Below are positions 16,934 to 27,200 of a DNA stretch of 64,000 nt, piece by piece. The notes beneath the pieces were generated by a model. That model worked only from the letters and a program-made list of their open reading frames with translations, did no database searches and was not told where the DNA came from. Numbering within the stretch: the first letter of the stretch is position 1; each line of letters opens with the position of its first letter. A program made the translations under genes and the position numbers. The stretch spans positions 1,235,728-1,299,727 of the forward strand of contig CAVZVI010000014.1 in assembly GCA_963778675.1 (NCBI GenBank), read 5' to 3'. The stretch comes from CAWCDJ01 sp963778675. GTDB taxonomy: Bacteria > Acidobacteriota > Terriglobia > Bryobacterales > Bryobacteraceae.

Positions 16934-16961
16934 GTGGGAGCGCAGGCCGGGAAACCTGCGC
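16934..16961. repeat. REP-like palindrome, copy 1
   Basis: GTGGGAGCGCAGG at 16934-16946 pairs through GCGCAGG with CCTGCGC at 16955-16961. The same head sequence occurs at 21007-21034, and a related hairpin is at 44952-44978. Confidence 0.5.
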
Positions 16962-16994
16962 GGGGCGAGCCCTGCTCGCCTGCTGGCCACGCGG

Positions 16995-17125
16995 GCCAAG
17001 AAGGCGGGTAGCGAGTCGCGCATAGTCGGAGGCGACGGCAAATCGGTCCGCGAGCTCCTTTTCGGGCAACCAAGATGTGGTACCGCAGAGAGAACTCACG
17101 TGGAGATGGTCCCGGAACGCGACTC
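16995..17125 (+). pseudogene. Decayed copy of the 3' end of the TrbI-like gene
   Basis: GCCAAGAAGGCGGG at 16995 and ACTCACGTGGAGATGGT at 17094 match the functional gene at 16236 and 16530. The intervening bases match weakly in the right order with deletions and shifted frames. No open frame connects them. It suggests a former tandem duplication now decaying. Confidence 0.5.
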
Positions 17126-17720
17126 GGTTGCTGGTGCGCCGGGCAGAAGAACTACAACCGACGCCCAATACGAGTCATTCCCCGCTGCAAGCCCGTGATC
17201 CGTCACGGGCCGACCTCTGGGCCGTCGTAACACGCCGATTGCGTCCCAGCAGGTGAGGAGCTCTACGCGACTTTACACTCGCGATGACCGGTTCTGCACG
17301 CACATTCCCTTGTCTCGCGTCTTCGATGAAGAGCACAAAACCTTGTAAGTCTTTGAAACACCAGCGCATTCCTCACAAGGCGCGACTTTGGTCCTCTACT
17401 TGCACCAATTTGTTGTGCAGAGACCGTATACGGACCGTCATGGAGCCGTGGTTCACTGCAATACCCGACCGGATGACATGCCGGGGCAAGCCCGGTGCTG
17501 TTTTCGGAAGGCTCCCGGGGAATTGCAGTTCCGGTCGGTCTTTGCGATTCCTGGTAAACGTTGCAGTGGATCGAATGGTGAGAGGCTGAGGCTCGACGAT
17601 ATTACGCGGGAATTACTCACAAGAGGTACGCTCAACCGCTATATCCGAGATGTGTCGATCGCCTGAGTCTCGTCAACCAATGACCACAAATTAGGGCCAA
17701 AAAGGGACACTCAGTTTGCT
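17126..17720. other. Non-coding stretch before the FN3 protein
   Basis: No frame here has a recognisable domain, ribosome-binding site or codon pattern like its neighbours. The GC content drops by eye compared with the flanks, and this lower-GC character continues through the following secreted-protein gene. I see no tRNA, repeat array or transposase. Confidence 0.5.
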
Positions 17721-20700
17721 ATGACAACTCAATCGCTTGAAGCGTGCACTGTAACAGCAGCCTGCCGTCGTGCGGCGGCCGTTATAGGGAACGCTCTCGG
17801 TTACGTGATGTGGCTAGCTCTCGTTCTTCAGACCGTGAGCGTTGCGCCTGGCGCCACCGGACCAACGTTCATTCAAGAGAGAGATCAGCAAGTTACTTCA
17901 GGGCAAACAGCCAGCGTAACCTTCAATTCTCCTCCAAGTGCCGGAAATCTACTTGTCGTCTATCTCGTTTGGGATAATACGGGTAGTGCCTCTGTTTCCG
18001 ATTCCCTTGGAAATATGTACGCCAGCGCAGTGGGAGTCACTCGATGGAGTAACGGGCGCTACAGCGCGCAGATATTCTATACGATCAACCGTGGCGACGG
18101 CGGCGATACTGTGAGCGTGAGGTTTGGCACCAGAGTTAAGTCCTTTGGTATCGTATACGCCCACGAATACGCCGGCGTGCTTCAAGCAGCACCGATCGAT
18201 GTTACGGCCGCAGCAGCCGGTACGTCCGGGCCTCTGAATAGTGGCTCTGCCACAACAGGCAACGACACGGACTTGCTGTTCGCTGGAGGTGTATCGACGA
18301 CTACTGTGACCAGTCCGGGTAGCGGCTACACGGCACGCGCTACATCGCATGGAAACATGTGCGAGGACAAGACCGTTTCCACGGCAGGCTCCTATAGTGC
18401 GACCGCCAGCAACCGCAGTGGCGCGTGGGCCATGCAGATGGTCGCATTTAAAGGCGCGGCGAGTGGACCGGTGGACACAACGCCTCCCACGGTGCCCACG
18501 GGGCTTTCGCCGGCGGTCCTTTCCTCTTCACAAATCACTTTGTCATGGACCGCTTCTACCGACCCGGATAATATGCCAAGCCAGATTACCTACGGCGTTT
18601 TCCGGAGCGGGATTCGCATTGCCACTACGGCGGCTGGGGCGACCTCATGGGCCGACACCGGTCTTGCGGCTTCGACTACGTACTCCTATACCGTCGCTGC
18701 TTATGACGTGGCGGGCAACAATTCGGCCCAAACAGCACCGGCGAGTGCCACAACTGCCGGGGACACCCAAGCACCAACCGTGTCCATCACGTCGCCTGTA
18801 AACAATCAGACTGTCTCCGGCACAACGACCATCGCCGCCAACGCCGCGGACAATGTGGGCGTAGCCGGTGTCCAGTTCAAGCTCGACGGTGCGAATCTGG
18901 GGCCGGAGGTTACCACTTCCCCATACTTCAGCAGTTGGGACACCAGCCAGAGCACAAACGCTTCGCATCTTCTGACTGCTGCCGCCCGGGACGCGGCCGG
19001 CAATGTTACTAGCTCTCCCGGAGTAATCGTCACGATCAGCAACGGCTCACTTAGGCCTTACAGCACTAACTTCGCCGGAACGGAAAATCCCTTGTCCGAA
19101 AGCGGAGTGTGGATCAACGGTGGCTCGGCGGGACTGGACTGGCGCGACTGCCGCAAGACACCCGGATTGGCATTCGGGACGCAGCCCGCTACTATCAATT
19201 ATGATGATTCCACCTGCGTTCTTACGGGTTCCTGGGGTCCTGACCAGACGGCCCAGGCTACAGTGAGCGTTGTTAGGTCGGACAATACGCAGTTCGAGGA
19301 GGTGGAGGTGCGCCTCCACACCACGGTTAGTGCCCACTCTATTACCGGATACGAGATCAACTGCAGTGTAAAACCCGGCAATCCTTACATGCAGATCGTC
19401 CGCTGGAACGGCGCCCTAGGCAGTTTCACGATGTTAAACGGCACGGGTGTCGGCTGCGTTAACGGTGACGTGCTGAAGGGCGCCAATGTAGGAGGGATGA
19501 TCACCGCCTATAAGAACGGAGTTGCGATGTTCTCGGTCACAGATTCCACCTATACGGGTGGAGCTCCAGGGATGGGATTTTACATCCAAGGCGGCAGCAG
19601 CTCAACGAATTCGAACTTCGGATTTTCAGCATATTCGGCTTCGGACGGGCTGAAGACCGATACGACTCCGCCGTCAACTCCAGGTAACCTGAGCGCGACG
19701 GCTGTCTCGTCGTCCCAGATCAATCTGAGCTGGACCGCCGCCACTGACAATGTAGCTGTCGCCGGCTACCAGGTGTTCCGAAACGACAATCAAATAGCGA
19801 CGACTAGTAGTGCCACCTTCTCCGATACGACGGTGAGTATCGGTATTCAATACACCTATACTGTTTCTGCCTTCGATGCTGCGGGGAATGTATCGGTCCG
19901 ATCTGCGCCTGTAGCGGCGGCGACGTCCTCCACCTTAGACACTACGCCTCCCTCAGTCCCCGCTGGCCTTCAAACCTCGGACATAACCTCGACGACCGTA
20001 ATTTTTCATGGTCCGCATCCAGCGACAATGTTGCGGTTGTGGGATATCGGATATTCCGCAATGGCACCCTGGTGGCGGCCACGACGACGCCGAGCTATAC
20101 GGACGCCGGATTAGCGGCTTTAACGACTTATGTCTATACGATTGCGGCGTATGATGGTTCCAACAATGTCTCCCCCCAGTCCCAGCAACTTGTCGTCACG
20201 ACGACGTCCGCTGTGCTGACGCCGCCAACGTTTGTCCAGGTCAATAACAATCAGACTTCCAGCGGAGTAGGCACCTCCGTGACTCTCAATGCCCCTACGC
20301 TTGCTGGGAATACGCTCGTGGTTTATGTAATTTGGAACAATATTGGCAGTGTCGCGTTGACGGATTCCCGGGGCGATACCTTTGCAAACGTCGGCGCTCC
20401 TGTAAGCTGGGGTAACGGATACAGCGCCCAGATCTTCTACGCTACGAATATTGCGGGGGGCACGGACACGGTCACTGCTGCGTTTCGGACTCCAGTTACC
20501 TCTTTTGGTGTACTCTACGTGCATGAGTACGCTGGAATCAGTTCAGTCAATCCAGTTGACGCCACGACATCGGCGAGTGGATCTTCGGCGGCATTGAACA
20601 GCGGCACCGCTACCACAACGAGCGCCAATGATCTGATCTTTGGTGCGGGTGTTTCGGACAACGCGGTGACTGCGGCGGGTTCGGGCTTTGTCTCTCGAGA

Positions 20701-20824
20701 CCAGGCGTACGGCAACATCACGGAAGACCGGAGTGCGGGCGCGATCGGTTCCTATGCCGCGAGTGCAACCCATAACGGCAAGCAGTGGTGCATGCAAATG
20801 GTGGCATTCCGCGCGGCCAAGTGA
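17721..20824 (+). CDS. Large secreted multidomain FN3/Ig-like protein with matching terminal domains; single-base frameshift
   Basis: About 1034 residues after restoring one T in the run at 20001-20006. A hydrophobic N-terminal segment (VMWLALVLQTVSVAPGA) likely directs export. Domains in order: a terminal domain A (about 48-248, TFIQERDQQ...AMQMVAFKG), an FN3 (about 255-345), a bacterial Ig-like block (TVSITSPVNNQTVSGTTTI), a LamG/concanavalin-like region (about 445-640), two more FN3 domains, and a second copy of domain A (TFVQVNNNQ...CMQMVAFRAAK). It has no catalytic motif and is probably a surface-binding or adhesive protein. Its DNA is less GC-rich than the surroundings, hinting at transfer. 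It has no coupled neighbours. Confidence 0.72.
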
Positions 20825-21006
20825 GTAGTCAACCGCCTCCCAGGCTGCAGGGGCGCGGCGGGCCTATACGAGAGGACGGTAGGCGCACACGGACCTTGAG
20901 TCATACCAGTCGAAGGCGGCGGGAACACGCCTACCCGGCCCAGATCGCTGTCGTGAAACGGGATTGCGCGGCGGAGGACGAGGCGATCGCGCGGGCGGGA
21001 GGTCGG
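20825..21006. other. Short non-coding interval with no recognisable gene
   Basis: Convergent space between the FN3 protein and the small minus-strand gene. It holds no domain or RNA that I can see; the REP-like palindrome begins at 21007. Confidence 0.5.
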
Positions 21007-21034
21007 GTGGGAGCGCAGGCCGTGAGGCCTGCGC
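21007..21034. repeat. REP-like palindrome, copy 2 (perfect 9-bp stem)
   Basis: GCGCAGGCC (21013-21021), loop GTGA, GGCCTGCGC (21026-21034), preceded by GTGGGA. It lies just beyond the stop of the 21044-21265 gene on the minus strand, so it may also act as a 3' hairpin for that transcript. Confidence 0.6.
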
Positions 21035-21043
21035 CACAAATCA

Positions 21044-21265
21044 TCATTCGGACCGGCGGTGCGTGCGGGCAAGGAGTTCTTCGGCCCGCTTGACGGCCTT
21101 CTGTTCGGCTTCCTCGCGTGTGGAACCGGTGGTGCGGCAGAGGCCGGCCCCGGGCGAGACATTATCGGCTTTGGCGTGCCATTCCGCGCCGAGCCGGTAG
21201 CTCGAAATGTTCACCGGCCAGCCGGCCAGTTCCAACTGCCTTTCCTGGTACCCTTCGGCTTTCAA
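21044..21265 (-). CDS. Small conserved acidobacterial protein, unknown function
   Basis: 73 residues from TTG 21265, starting 3 bp after the sulfurtransferase stop, so it is almost certainly cotranscribed. Core: LAGWPVNISSYRLGAEWHAKADNVSPGAGLCRTTGSTREEAEQKAVKRAEELL, read here in pieces. It has beta-strand character, then an amphipathic helix that begins STREEAEQKA. This layout is frequent in small acidobacterial proteins. There is no catalytic signature or signal peptide. Its 3' end is duplicated at 16902-16927. The function is unknown. Confidence 0.62.
   Translation of the reverse strand: MKAEGYQERQLELAGWPVNISSYRLGAEWHAKADNVSPGAGLCRTTGSTREEAEQKAVKRAEELLARTHRRSE
21049..21074. repeat. 26-bp exact repeat, copy 2
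   Basis: Identical to 16902-16927; here it is coding sequence for the C-terminus of the small conserved protein. Confidence 0.6.
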
Positions 21266-21268
21266 CCG

Positions 21269-22132
21269 TTATCCCTTCGCCGAAGCCGCCAGGCCTCGCT
21301 CCACGGGAACGCCGACCAGGTTGCCCCATTCGGTCCAACTGCCGTCGTAATTGGTGACGTTGCCGAAGCCGAGCAGATACTTCAGTACGAACCAGGTGTG
21401 GCTGGAACGTTCGCCAATGCGGCAGTAGGCGATCACCGGCCGGGAGCCGTCCACGCCTTCGCCGCCATACAGGGCGCGCAACTCATCGGCGGATTTGAAA
21501 GTGCCGTCTTCGTTACATGCCTTGCCCCACGGAATGCTGCGCGCGCCGGGGATGTGTCCGCCGCGCTGGCAGGTTTCGGGGAGTCCTGGAGGCGCCAGGA
21601 TCTCGCCGGTGAATTCCTGCGGGCTGCGCACGTCGACCAGAGAGGCTGTGCGCTCGGCGGAGGCCTTTTGCACCTGCGGAAGGAAGGCGCGGAGCGACAG
21701 GTCGGCCTCCCTGGCCTGGTAGCTGGTGGGCTTCACAGCCGGAGCGTCGGTGGAAAGCTCACGGCCCTCGGAGAGCCATTTCTTGCGGCCGCCGTTCATC
21801 AGGCGGACGTCGCGGTGCCCGTAAATTTTGGCCTGCCACAGGGCCCAGGCGGCGAACCAGTTGTTATTGTCGCCGTAGATCACCAGGGTCGTCTGCGGTG
21901 TGATGCCGGAAGACGACATCAACGTCTCGAACTGCTCCTTGGACAAAATGTCACGGCGCAACGTGTCGCAGAGCTGGGTGTTCCATGCCCAGGCGAGCGC
22001 GCCGGGGACGTGCCCCTCGTTGTACGCCTTGGTATCGACGTCGACTTCCACCACCTTCACGTTCGGATCGGTGCCGTGTCCGGCCACCCACTCGGTGGAT
22101 ACCAACACTTCGGGGTGTGCATATTCGGCCAT
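21269..22132 (-). CDS. Thiosulfate/3-mercaptopyruvate sulfurtransferase (two-domain rhodanese)
   Basis: 287 residues. Two rhodanese domains: an inactive N-terminal one (VEVDVDTKAYNEGHVPGALAW) and a catalytic C-terminal one (LVDVRSPQEFTGE, GGHIPGARSIPW). The active-site Cys237 is in AYCRIGERS, a loop close to the CRxGxR/T type of thiosulfate sulfurtransferases such as mycobacterial CysA2. The enzyme moves a sulfane sulfur from thiosulfate (or mercaptopyruvate) to cyanide or a thiol acceptor in the cytoplasm; no signal peptide is seen. A TATAAT box (22172-22177) and AGGAGA before the ATG give it a normal leader. A small conserved gene follows 3 bp downstream. Confidence 0.9.
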   Translation of the reverse strand: MAEYAHPEVLVSTEWVAGHGTDPNVKVVEVDVDTKAYNEGHVPGALAWAWNTQLCDTLRRDILSKEQFETLMSSSGITPQTTLVIYGDNNNWFAAWALWQAKIYGHRDVRLMNGGRKKWLSEGRELSTDAPAVKPTSYQAREADLSLRAFLPQVQKASAERTASLVDVRSPQEFTGEILAPPGLPETCQRGGHIPGARSIPWGKACNEDGTFKSADELRALYGGEGVDGSRPVIAYCRIGERSSHTWFVLKYLLGFGNVTNYDGSWTEWGNLVGVPVERGLAASAKG

Positions 22133-22171
22133 ACTTGTTCTCCTCTGAGTGTTTTTTTCGGGTCTGCGGCA

Positions 22172-22177
22172 ATTATA
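22172..22177 (-). promoter_or_regulatory. -10 box (TATAAT) of the sulfurtransferase operon
   Basis: Read on the minus strand as TATAAT, about 40 nt before the ATG at 22132. An AGGAGA ribosome-binding site sits near 22140. The divergent hydrolase has its own -10-like TACGAT at 22188-22193. Confidence 0.5.
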
Positions 22178-22187
22178 ACGCGCGCAG

Positions 22188-22193
22188 TACGAT
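22188..22193 (+). promoter_or_regulatory. -10-like TACGAT six bases before GTG 22200
   Basis: The spacing puts the expected transcription start at or next to the GTG start codon, so the hydrolase mRNA would be leaderless. No Shine-Dalgarno sequence lies before the GTG. Confidence 0.4.
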
Positions 22194-22199
22194 AGAGAC

Positions 22200-23465
22200 G
22201 TGAAGCCCTATCGTTTTTTGTTGTACCTTTCGGCGGGCCTTTTGATGGCTCAGACGGCGGCCGATCCTGCGGCCACGGCAAAGAAGGCACTGGACCTCCT
22301 GCTCGGAGGCAAGTATCAGGAACTCACTCCTCTGTTCACCGCGGACATGCAGAAGGCCTTCCCGGCGGACTCGCTGGCGAAATTGCGGGCCGAGTTCGGT
22401 GCGGTAAAGGAGATCGAAGCACCCTCGGTTCAGAAGATCGGGGTGAACACGATCGTCGTGTTCCCGGTGCATTTCGAAGCGAAGAACTACAATTTCCGGT
22501 ACATCGTCAACCGGGATGGCCTGGTGGCCGGGATGTTCCCGCTGCCGGCCGGCGCCGCCTGGGTGGCGCCCGCTTACGTGAAGCCGGGCTCGTTCCAGGA
22601 ACGCGCAGTGACGATCGGCGACGATGAGTGGACGCTGCCGGGAACGCTGACCGTACCGAACGGGAGCGGCCCGTTCCCGGGCGTGGTCCTGGTTCACGAG
22701 TCTGGTCCCCACGACCGCGATGAGACGGTCGGCGGCACGAAAGTCTTCAAAGACCTGGCGGAAGGGCTGGCTTCGCAAGGCATCGCGGTGCTCCGGTACG
22801 AGAAGCGTACCCAGCAGTACAGGGCCAAGATGGACGGGCTGCACGGCTACACGATTGAAGACGAGACGGTGGAGGACGCTGCTCGCGCGGCGGCCGTGCT
22901 GCGGGCCCAAAAGGAGGTCGATCCGGCGAAGATTTACGTGCTGGGGCACAGCCTGGGCGGCTACATTGCGCCGCGGATCGCGGAAGAAGATGGAAAGCTC
23001 GCCGGACTAATTATTCTGGCGGCGTACTCACGGCCACTGGAAGACGAGGTCGTGGACCAGGCCGAGTATATGGGAGTGAACCCGAAAGATCTCGCGGCGA
23101 TCAAGGCGCAGGCCAAGCGCGTCAAGTCGCTGGAGGAAGCGGATTCGGATGCGCCGCCGCTGCTCGGCATGCGGGTACCTTACCTGCTGGACCTGAAGGG
23201 CTACGATCCGGTGAGCGAGGCCAAAAAGCTGCCGATCCGCATGTTGTTCCTGCAAGGCGAACGGGATTTCGAAGTGCCGATGAAGGATTTCGCCATGTGG
23301 AAAGCGGGACTGGCCGCGCGCAAGGATGTGACTTTCGAAAGCTTTCCCACGCTGAACCACCTGTTCGTGGCGGGGGAAGGGAAGAGCACGGAAGCGGAGT
23401 ACCGGAAGACCGGGCACGTGGCGCCCGAAGTCATCGACGCGATCGCGAAATGGGTCAAGCAGTAG
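22200..23465 (+). CDS. Exported alpha/beta hydrolase with N-terminal DUF3887-like domain
   Basis: 421 residues from GTG 22200. Signal peptide (FLLYLSAGLLMAQT), then a DUF3887-like domain at about 25-130 (KKALDLLLGGKYQELTPLFT), often found before hydrolase domains. The hydrolase core follows: PFPGVVLVHESGPHDRDET, Ser in YVLGHSLGGYIAPRIA, Asp in LFLQGERDFEVP, and His in PTLNHLFVAGEG, giving a full triad. It is likely a periplasmic or lipid-anchored esterase or peptidase; the substrate is unknown. It diverges from the sulfurtransferase across 67 bp and converges with the metal-dependent hydrolase 3 bp away. Confidence 0.82.
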   Translation: MKPYRFLLYLSAGLLMAQTAADPAATAKKALDLLLGGKYQELTPLFTADMQKAFPADSLAKLRAEFGAVKEIEAPSVQKIGVNTIVVFPVHFEAKNYNFRYIVNRDGLVAGMFPLPAGAAWVAPAYVKPGSFQERAVTIGDDEWTLPGTLTVPNGSGPFPGVVLVHESGPHDRDETVGGTKVFKDLAEGLASQGIAVLRYEKRTQQYRAKMDGLHGYTIEDETVEDAARAAAVLRAQKEVDPAKIYVLGHSLGGYIAPRIAEEDGKLAGLIILAAYSRPLEDEVVDQAEYMGVNPKDLAAIKAQAKRVKSLEEADSDAPPLLGMRVPYLLDLKGYDPVSEAKKLPIRMLFLQGERDFEVPMKDFAMWKAGLAARKDVTFESFPTLNHLFVAGEGKSTEAEYRKTGHVAPEVIDAIAKWVKQ

Positions 23466-23468
23466 CGT

Positions 23469-24161
23469 TCACCAGGTGACCGGAACGCCGGGGGTCAGCG
23501 CCCAGACCTCGGTCTCGAGATCGGCGATCAGGCGGCTCAGCTCATCGGGGCGGCCGGTGAGGGGCGGGAAGGTTCCGAAGTGCATCGGGATCACGCGCCT
23601 GGCCTTGAGCAGTTTGCAGGCGACCGCGGCTTCCCACGGGCTCATGGTGAAGAGATCGCCGATGGGCAGAAATGCCAGCTCGGGGTGGTAGAGCTGCTCG
23701 ATGAGCTGCATGTCGGCGAAGACGTTGGTGTCGCCGGAGAAGTACAGCGCGCGGTCGTCTTCGAAGCGCATCACGTAGCCCGCGGCCTCGCCGCCGTAGA
23801 TGATCTTGCCGTCGTCGAGGATGCCGCAGCTATGCACGGCGTGGGTCATGGTGAAGGTGACGCCCCCCACTTTTTGCGAGCCGCCCTTGTTCATGGGGCG
23901 GGTCTTCTGAACGCCCTTGGATTCGAGCCAGTGGCAGGTCTCGTAGATCCCGACGACCTCGGGCGCGAAGCGTTGAGCCAGGGGGACGGCATCGTGAATG
24001 TGATCGAAGTGGCCGTGCGTGATACAGATCGTATCGACGCGCGTGATCTCAAAGCCTTTCGGATAGGCAGGGTTGCCGTCGGTCCACGGGTCCATCAGGA
24101 TGACTTGGCCCGAAGGGAGCTGGAAGCTGAAAGTGCCATGGCCTAGCCAGGTGATTTGCAT
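23469..24161 (-). CDS. UPF0173-family metallo-beta-lactamase-fold hydrolase
   Basis: 230 residues, full length for the UPF0173 family (YtkL-like). It starts MQITWLGHGTFSF. The binuclear metal motif is THGHFDHI (about residues 49-56), with further ligands in TMTHAVHS, SGDTNVF and IPMHFGTFP. These residues are all present, so it should be an active phosphoesterase- or lactonase-like enzyme. The cellular substrate of the family is not established. It is monocistronic, convergent with the hydrolase on its left and divergent from the lyase-like protein on its right. Confidence 0.88.
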   Translation of the reverse strand: MQITWLGHGTFSFQLPSGQVILMDPWTDGNPAYPKGFEITRVDTICITHGHFDHIHDAVPLAQRFAPEVVGIYETCHWLESKGVQKTRPMNKGGSQKVGGVTFTMTHAVHSCGILDDGKIIYGGEAAGYVMRFEDDRALYFSGDTNVFADMQLIEQLYHPELAFLPIGDLFTMSPWEAAVACKLLKARRVIPMHFGTFPPLTGRPDELSRLIADLETEVWALTPGVPVTW

Positions 24162-24277
24162 AGTTAGAGATGTCCTCCCGAAAATAAGAGTCTACGACGC
24201 AGGCCGCTCCTTGTGTACAATCCGCGTGCCGCGGCCTGAGAAAAGAAGCGAAGAGTGCGTCGCGCGGTGCCGTGGGT

Positions 24278-24283
24278 TACGAT
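24278..24283 (+). promoter_or_regulatory. -10-like TACGAT eight bases before ATG 24292
   Basis: It is the same hexamer, at nearly the same distance, as before the 22200 gene. It predicts a leaderless mRNA for the lyase-like protein; no Shine-Dalgarno sequence lies in the 8 nt between. Confidence 0.4.
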
Positions 24284-24291
24284 ACTGGTCC

Positions 24292-27200
24292 ATGAGGACG
24301 TTCGTACTGCTCGGCATGGTTCTCGCGGGAATCGTTCCCGTCTCCCGCGCTGCCTCGTTCTACCCCTCGAGGCTCGATGATCCCAAGGCCGTCTACCTGA
24401 CCAAGGACCGGTTCCCCGTCCGCGGCGACGGCCAGGCCGACGATTCCGCGGCCCTCCAGGCGGCTATCGACAGGGTGCAGGAGACCACCGGCGAGGGCAT
24501 TCTCTTCATTCCGCCCGGCCGCTATCGCATCACTCGAACCATCTTCGTCTGGCCGGGTATCCGTGTGATCGGCTACGGAGAACAACGCCCCGTATTCGTC
24601 CTCGCGGATAACACCCCAGGGTTCCAGCGGGGGATCGGCTACATGTTCTTCTTCGCCGGATTCCGCCTCAACCGAAGGCCCGCCGGAGCCGGGCGTGCGG
24701 GACGCGGCTTCCGCCTGCCCCCGGCGCCCGAGGGCACAGTTCCGCCGGATCAGTCCATTCCGGATGCCAACCCCGGCACGTTTTACTCCGCGATGAGCAA
24801 TGTCGATTTCGAGATCGGCAACGATAATGCCGCCGCCGTCGGGATCCGCTTTCACGTCGCCCAGCACGGTTATCTGGCCCACATGGATTTCCGGATCGGC
24901 TCCGGCCTGGCGGCCCTCAACGACATCGGGAACGAGGCCGAGGACCTGCACTTTCACGGCGGCCGGTACGGCATCCTGACCCGCAAGCCGTCGCCCGCCT
25001 GGCAGTTCACGCTGATCGATTCGACTTTCGACGGCCAGAGGGAAGCCGCCATCCGCGAAAACGAGGCGGGACTGACGCTCGTACACGATGAGTTCCGCAA
25101 CGTCCCCACCGCGATCTCCATCGACCCTCGCTATTCGGACGAGCTCTGGGTGAAGGACAGCCGCTTCGAAAACATCAGCGGCCCCGCGATCGTGATCAGC
25201 AACGAGAACAGCCGCATGACGGAGATCAACCTCGAGAACATCGTCTGCCAGCGGGTGCCCGTTTTTGCGCGGTTCCGCGAAAGCGGGCGGCAGCTTGCCG
25301 GGCCGGGAGATCTCTACGAGGTGAAGGTCTTCTCACACGGCCTCACGCTGCCGGCGTTGGGTGCCGTTGGCGAAGTCAAGACCCGCTTCGACGCCGCCCC
25401 GCTCAAGACCCTGCCGCCACCCTCGCCCAACGCGATCCGGGGCCTGCCCCCTTCCGCTGCATGGGTCAACCTGCGCTCGCTCGGCGTGAAGGGCGACGGA
25501 GTGACCGATGAAACGGCGGCGATTCAGAAAGCCATCACGGATCATCCCGTCCTGTACATTCCTTCCGGCGCCTACATCGTCAGCGACACGCTCAGGTTGC
25601 GCCCCGACAGCGTCCTCATCGGTCTCCATCCGGACCAGACCCAGTTCGATATTCTCGATTCCACGCCGGCTTTCCAGGGGCCGGGCGCTCCCCGTCCCCT
25701 CCTCGAAGCCCCGCGCGGCGGGGACAACATCGTCACCGGCATCGGCCTGTACACGGGCGGTATCAACAGCCGTGCCGTGGGCGCCCTGTGGATGGCGGGC
25801 AAGGACTCCCTCATGGACGACGTGCGTTTTCTAGGGGGCCACGGAACCAACGGGCCCGACGGCAAGCGCGTGAATCCCTACGCCGCGAATCTGTTTTCGG
25901 ATCCCAACCCGCATCGACGTTGGGATGCGCAATACCCCAGCCTGTGGATCACCAACGGCGGCGGCGGTACCTTCGCGAATATCTGGACGCCCGACACCTT
26001 CGCCCAGGCGGGGCTGTATATCTCGGATACGTCCACTCCCGGCCGTGTCTATGAACTGTCCAGCGAGCACCATGTTCGCACCGAAATCAAGCTCGACCGG
26101 GCCGCCAACTGGGAGCTTTACGCCTTGCAGACGGAGGGGGAGAGGGAGGAGAGCGCCTCCGCCTATTCCCTCGATATCAGCCGGTCGAATCACATTACCG
26201 TCGCCAACTATCATGGCTACCGGGTAGTCCGGAGTTATCATCCCTTCCCCTATGCGATCCGCCTCTATGACTCGCATGACATCCGCTTCCGCAATGTGCA
26301 CGTGGATAGTAACAGCGCGATGACGCAATGCGACGAATCGGGCTGCCGCCAGTACACAAGGTCGAGCAAAGTCTCTTTCGAAAACTGTATCTTCGATGAG
26401 AGCCTTCACGCCGAGGTCAGGGACCGCGAGTTCGCCTGGCTGGACGTCTCCGGCTCGGCCGCTCCGCCCCGGCCGCGCGGGCCTTCCCCGGTTCTCGAGG
26501 CGGGAGCCACCGTGGAGAAACTATCCACGGGCTTTTATAACATCTCCGGCGCGGCGGCAGACGCCTCCGGCAATTTGTATTTCGTCGATTCCCACTGGCA
26601 GCGCATTTACCGGTGGTCGCCGGACAGCAAAGACCTCAGAATCATCCGCGACAATCCACTCGAACCGGTGAACCTGGTCTTCGACAAGGCGGGTAACCTG
26701 ATCGTCGTCTCGTCCGGCGGAAAGGGCATGACCGTCTATGCCATACGGCCGGATGGACCGGAGGATCAGGTAACGGTCCTCCCGGCGGAACCGTCGTCGG
26801 AGCGTCCCGGGATGACGCCGGTCCTCCCGGTGAATTACTGGGTCAACGGAGATTTCACGAACACCTTCTCGACCGAGACGTACGAGTATACGTCTTTGGA
26901 CCAGATGTTTTCGAAGGTCGTTTCGACGCGTAAACCGTATCAATATGTGTCGCCCGACCACTCGCTCTTCATCCCGGCCGGCGAGGCCTTTGTCCAGGGC
27001 CCGCCTTACTTCGGATATAAGTTCGCATATATCCTGCAGGCATTCGGCCTGGTAAAAGCCGTCCCGGGCAAGCCGTTTTATGTCACTAACGAATCGGAAC
27101 AGCGAACTTATACCGGAACGGTGAAAGACGACGGGACTCTTTCCGGCCTCCGAATATTCGCGGAGCAGGGCGGGGAAAACCTCGCGCAGGATAGCGCGGG

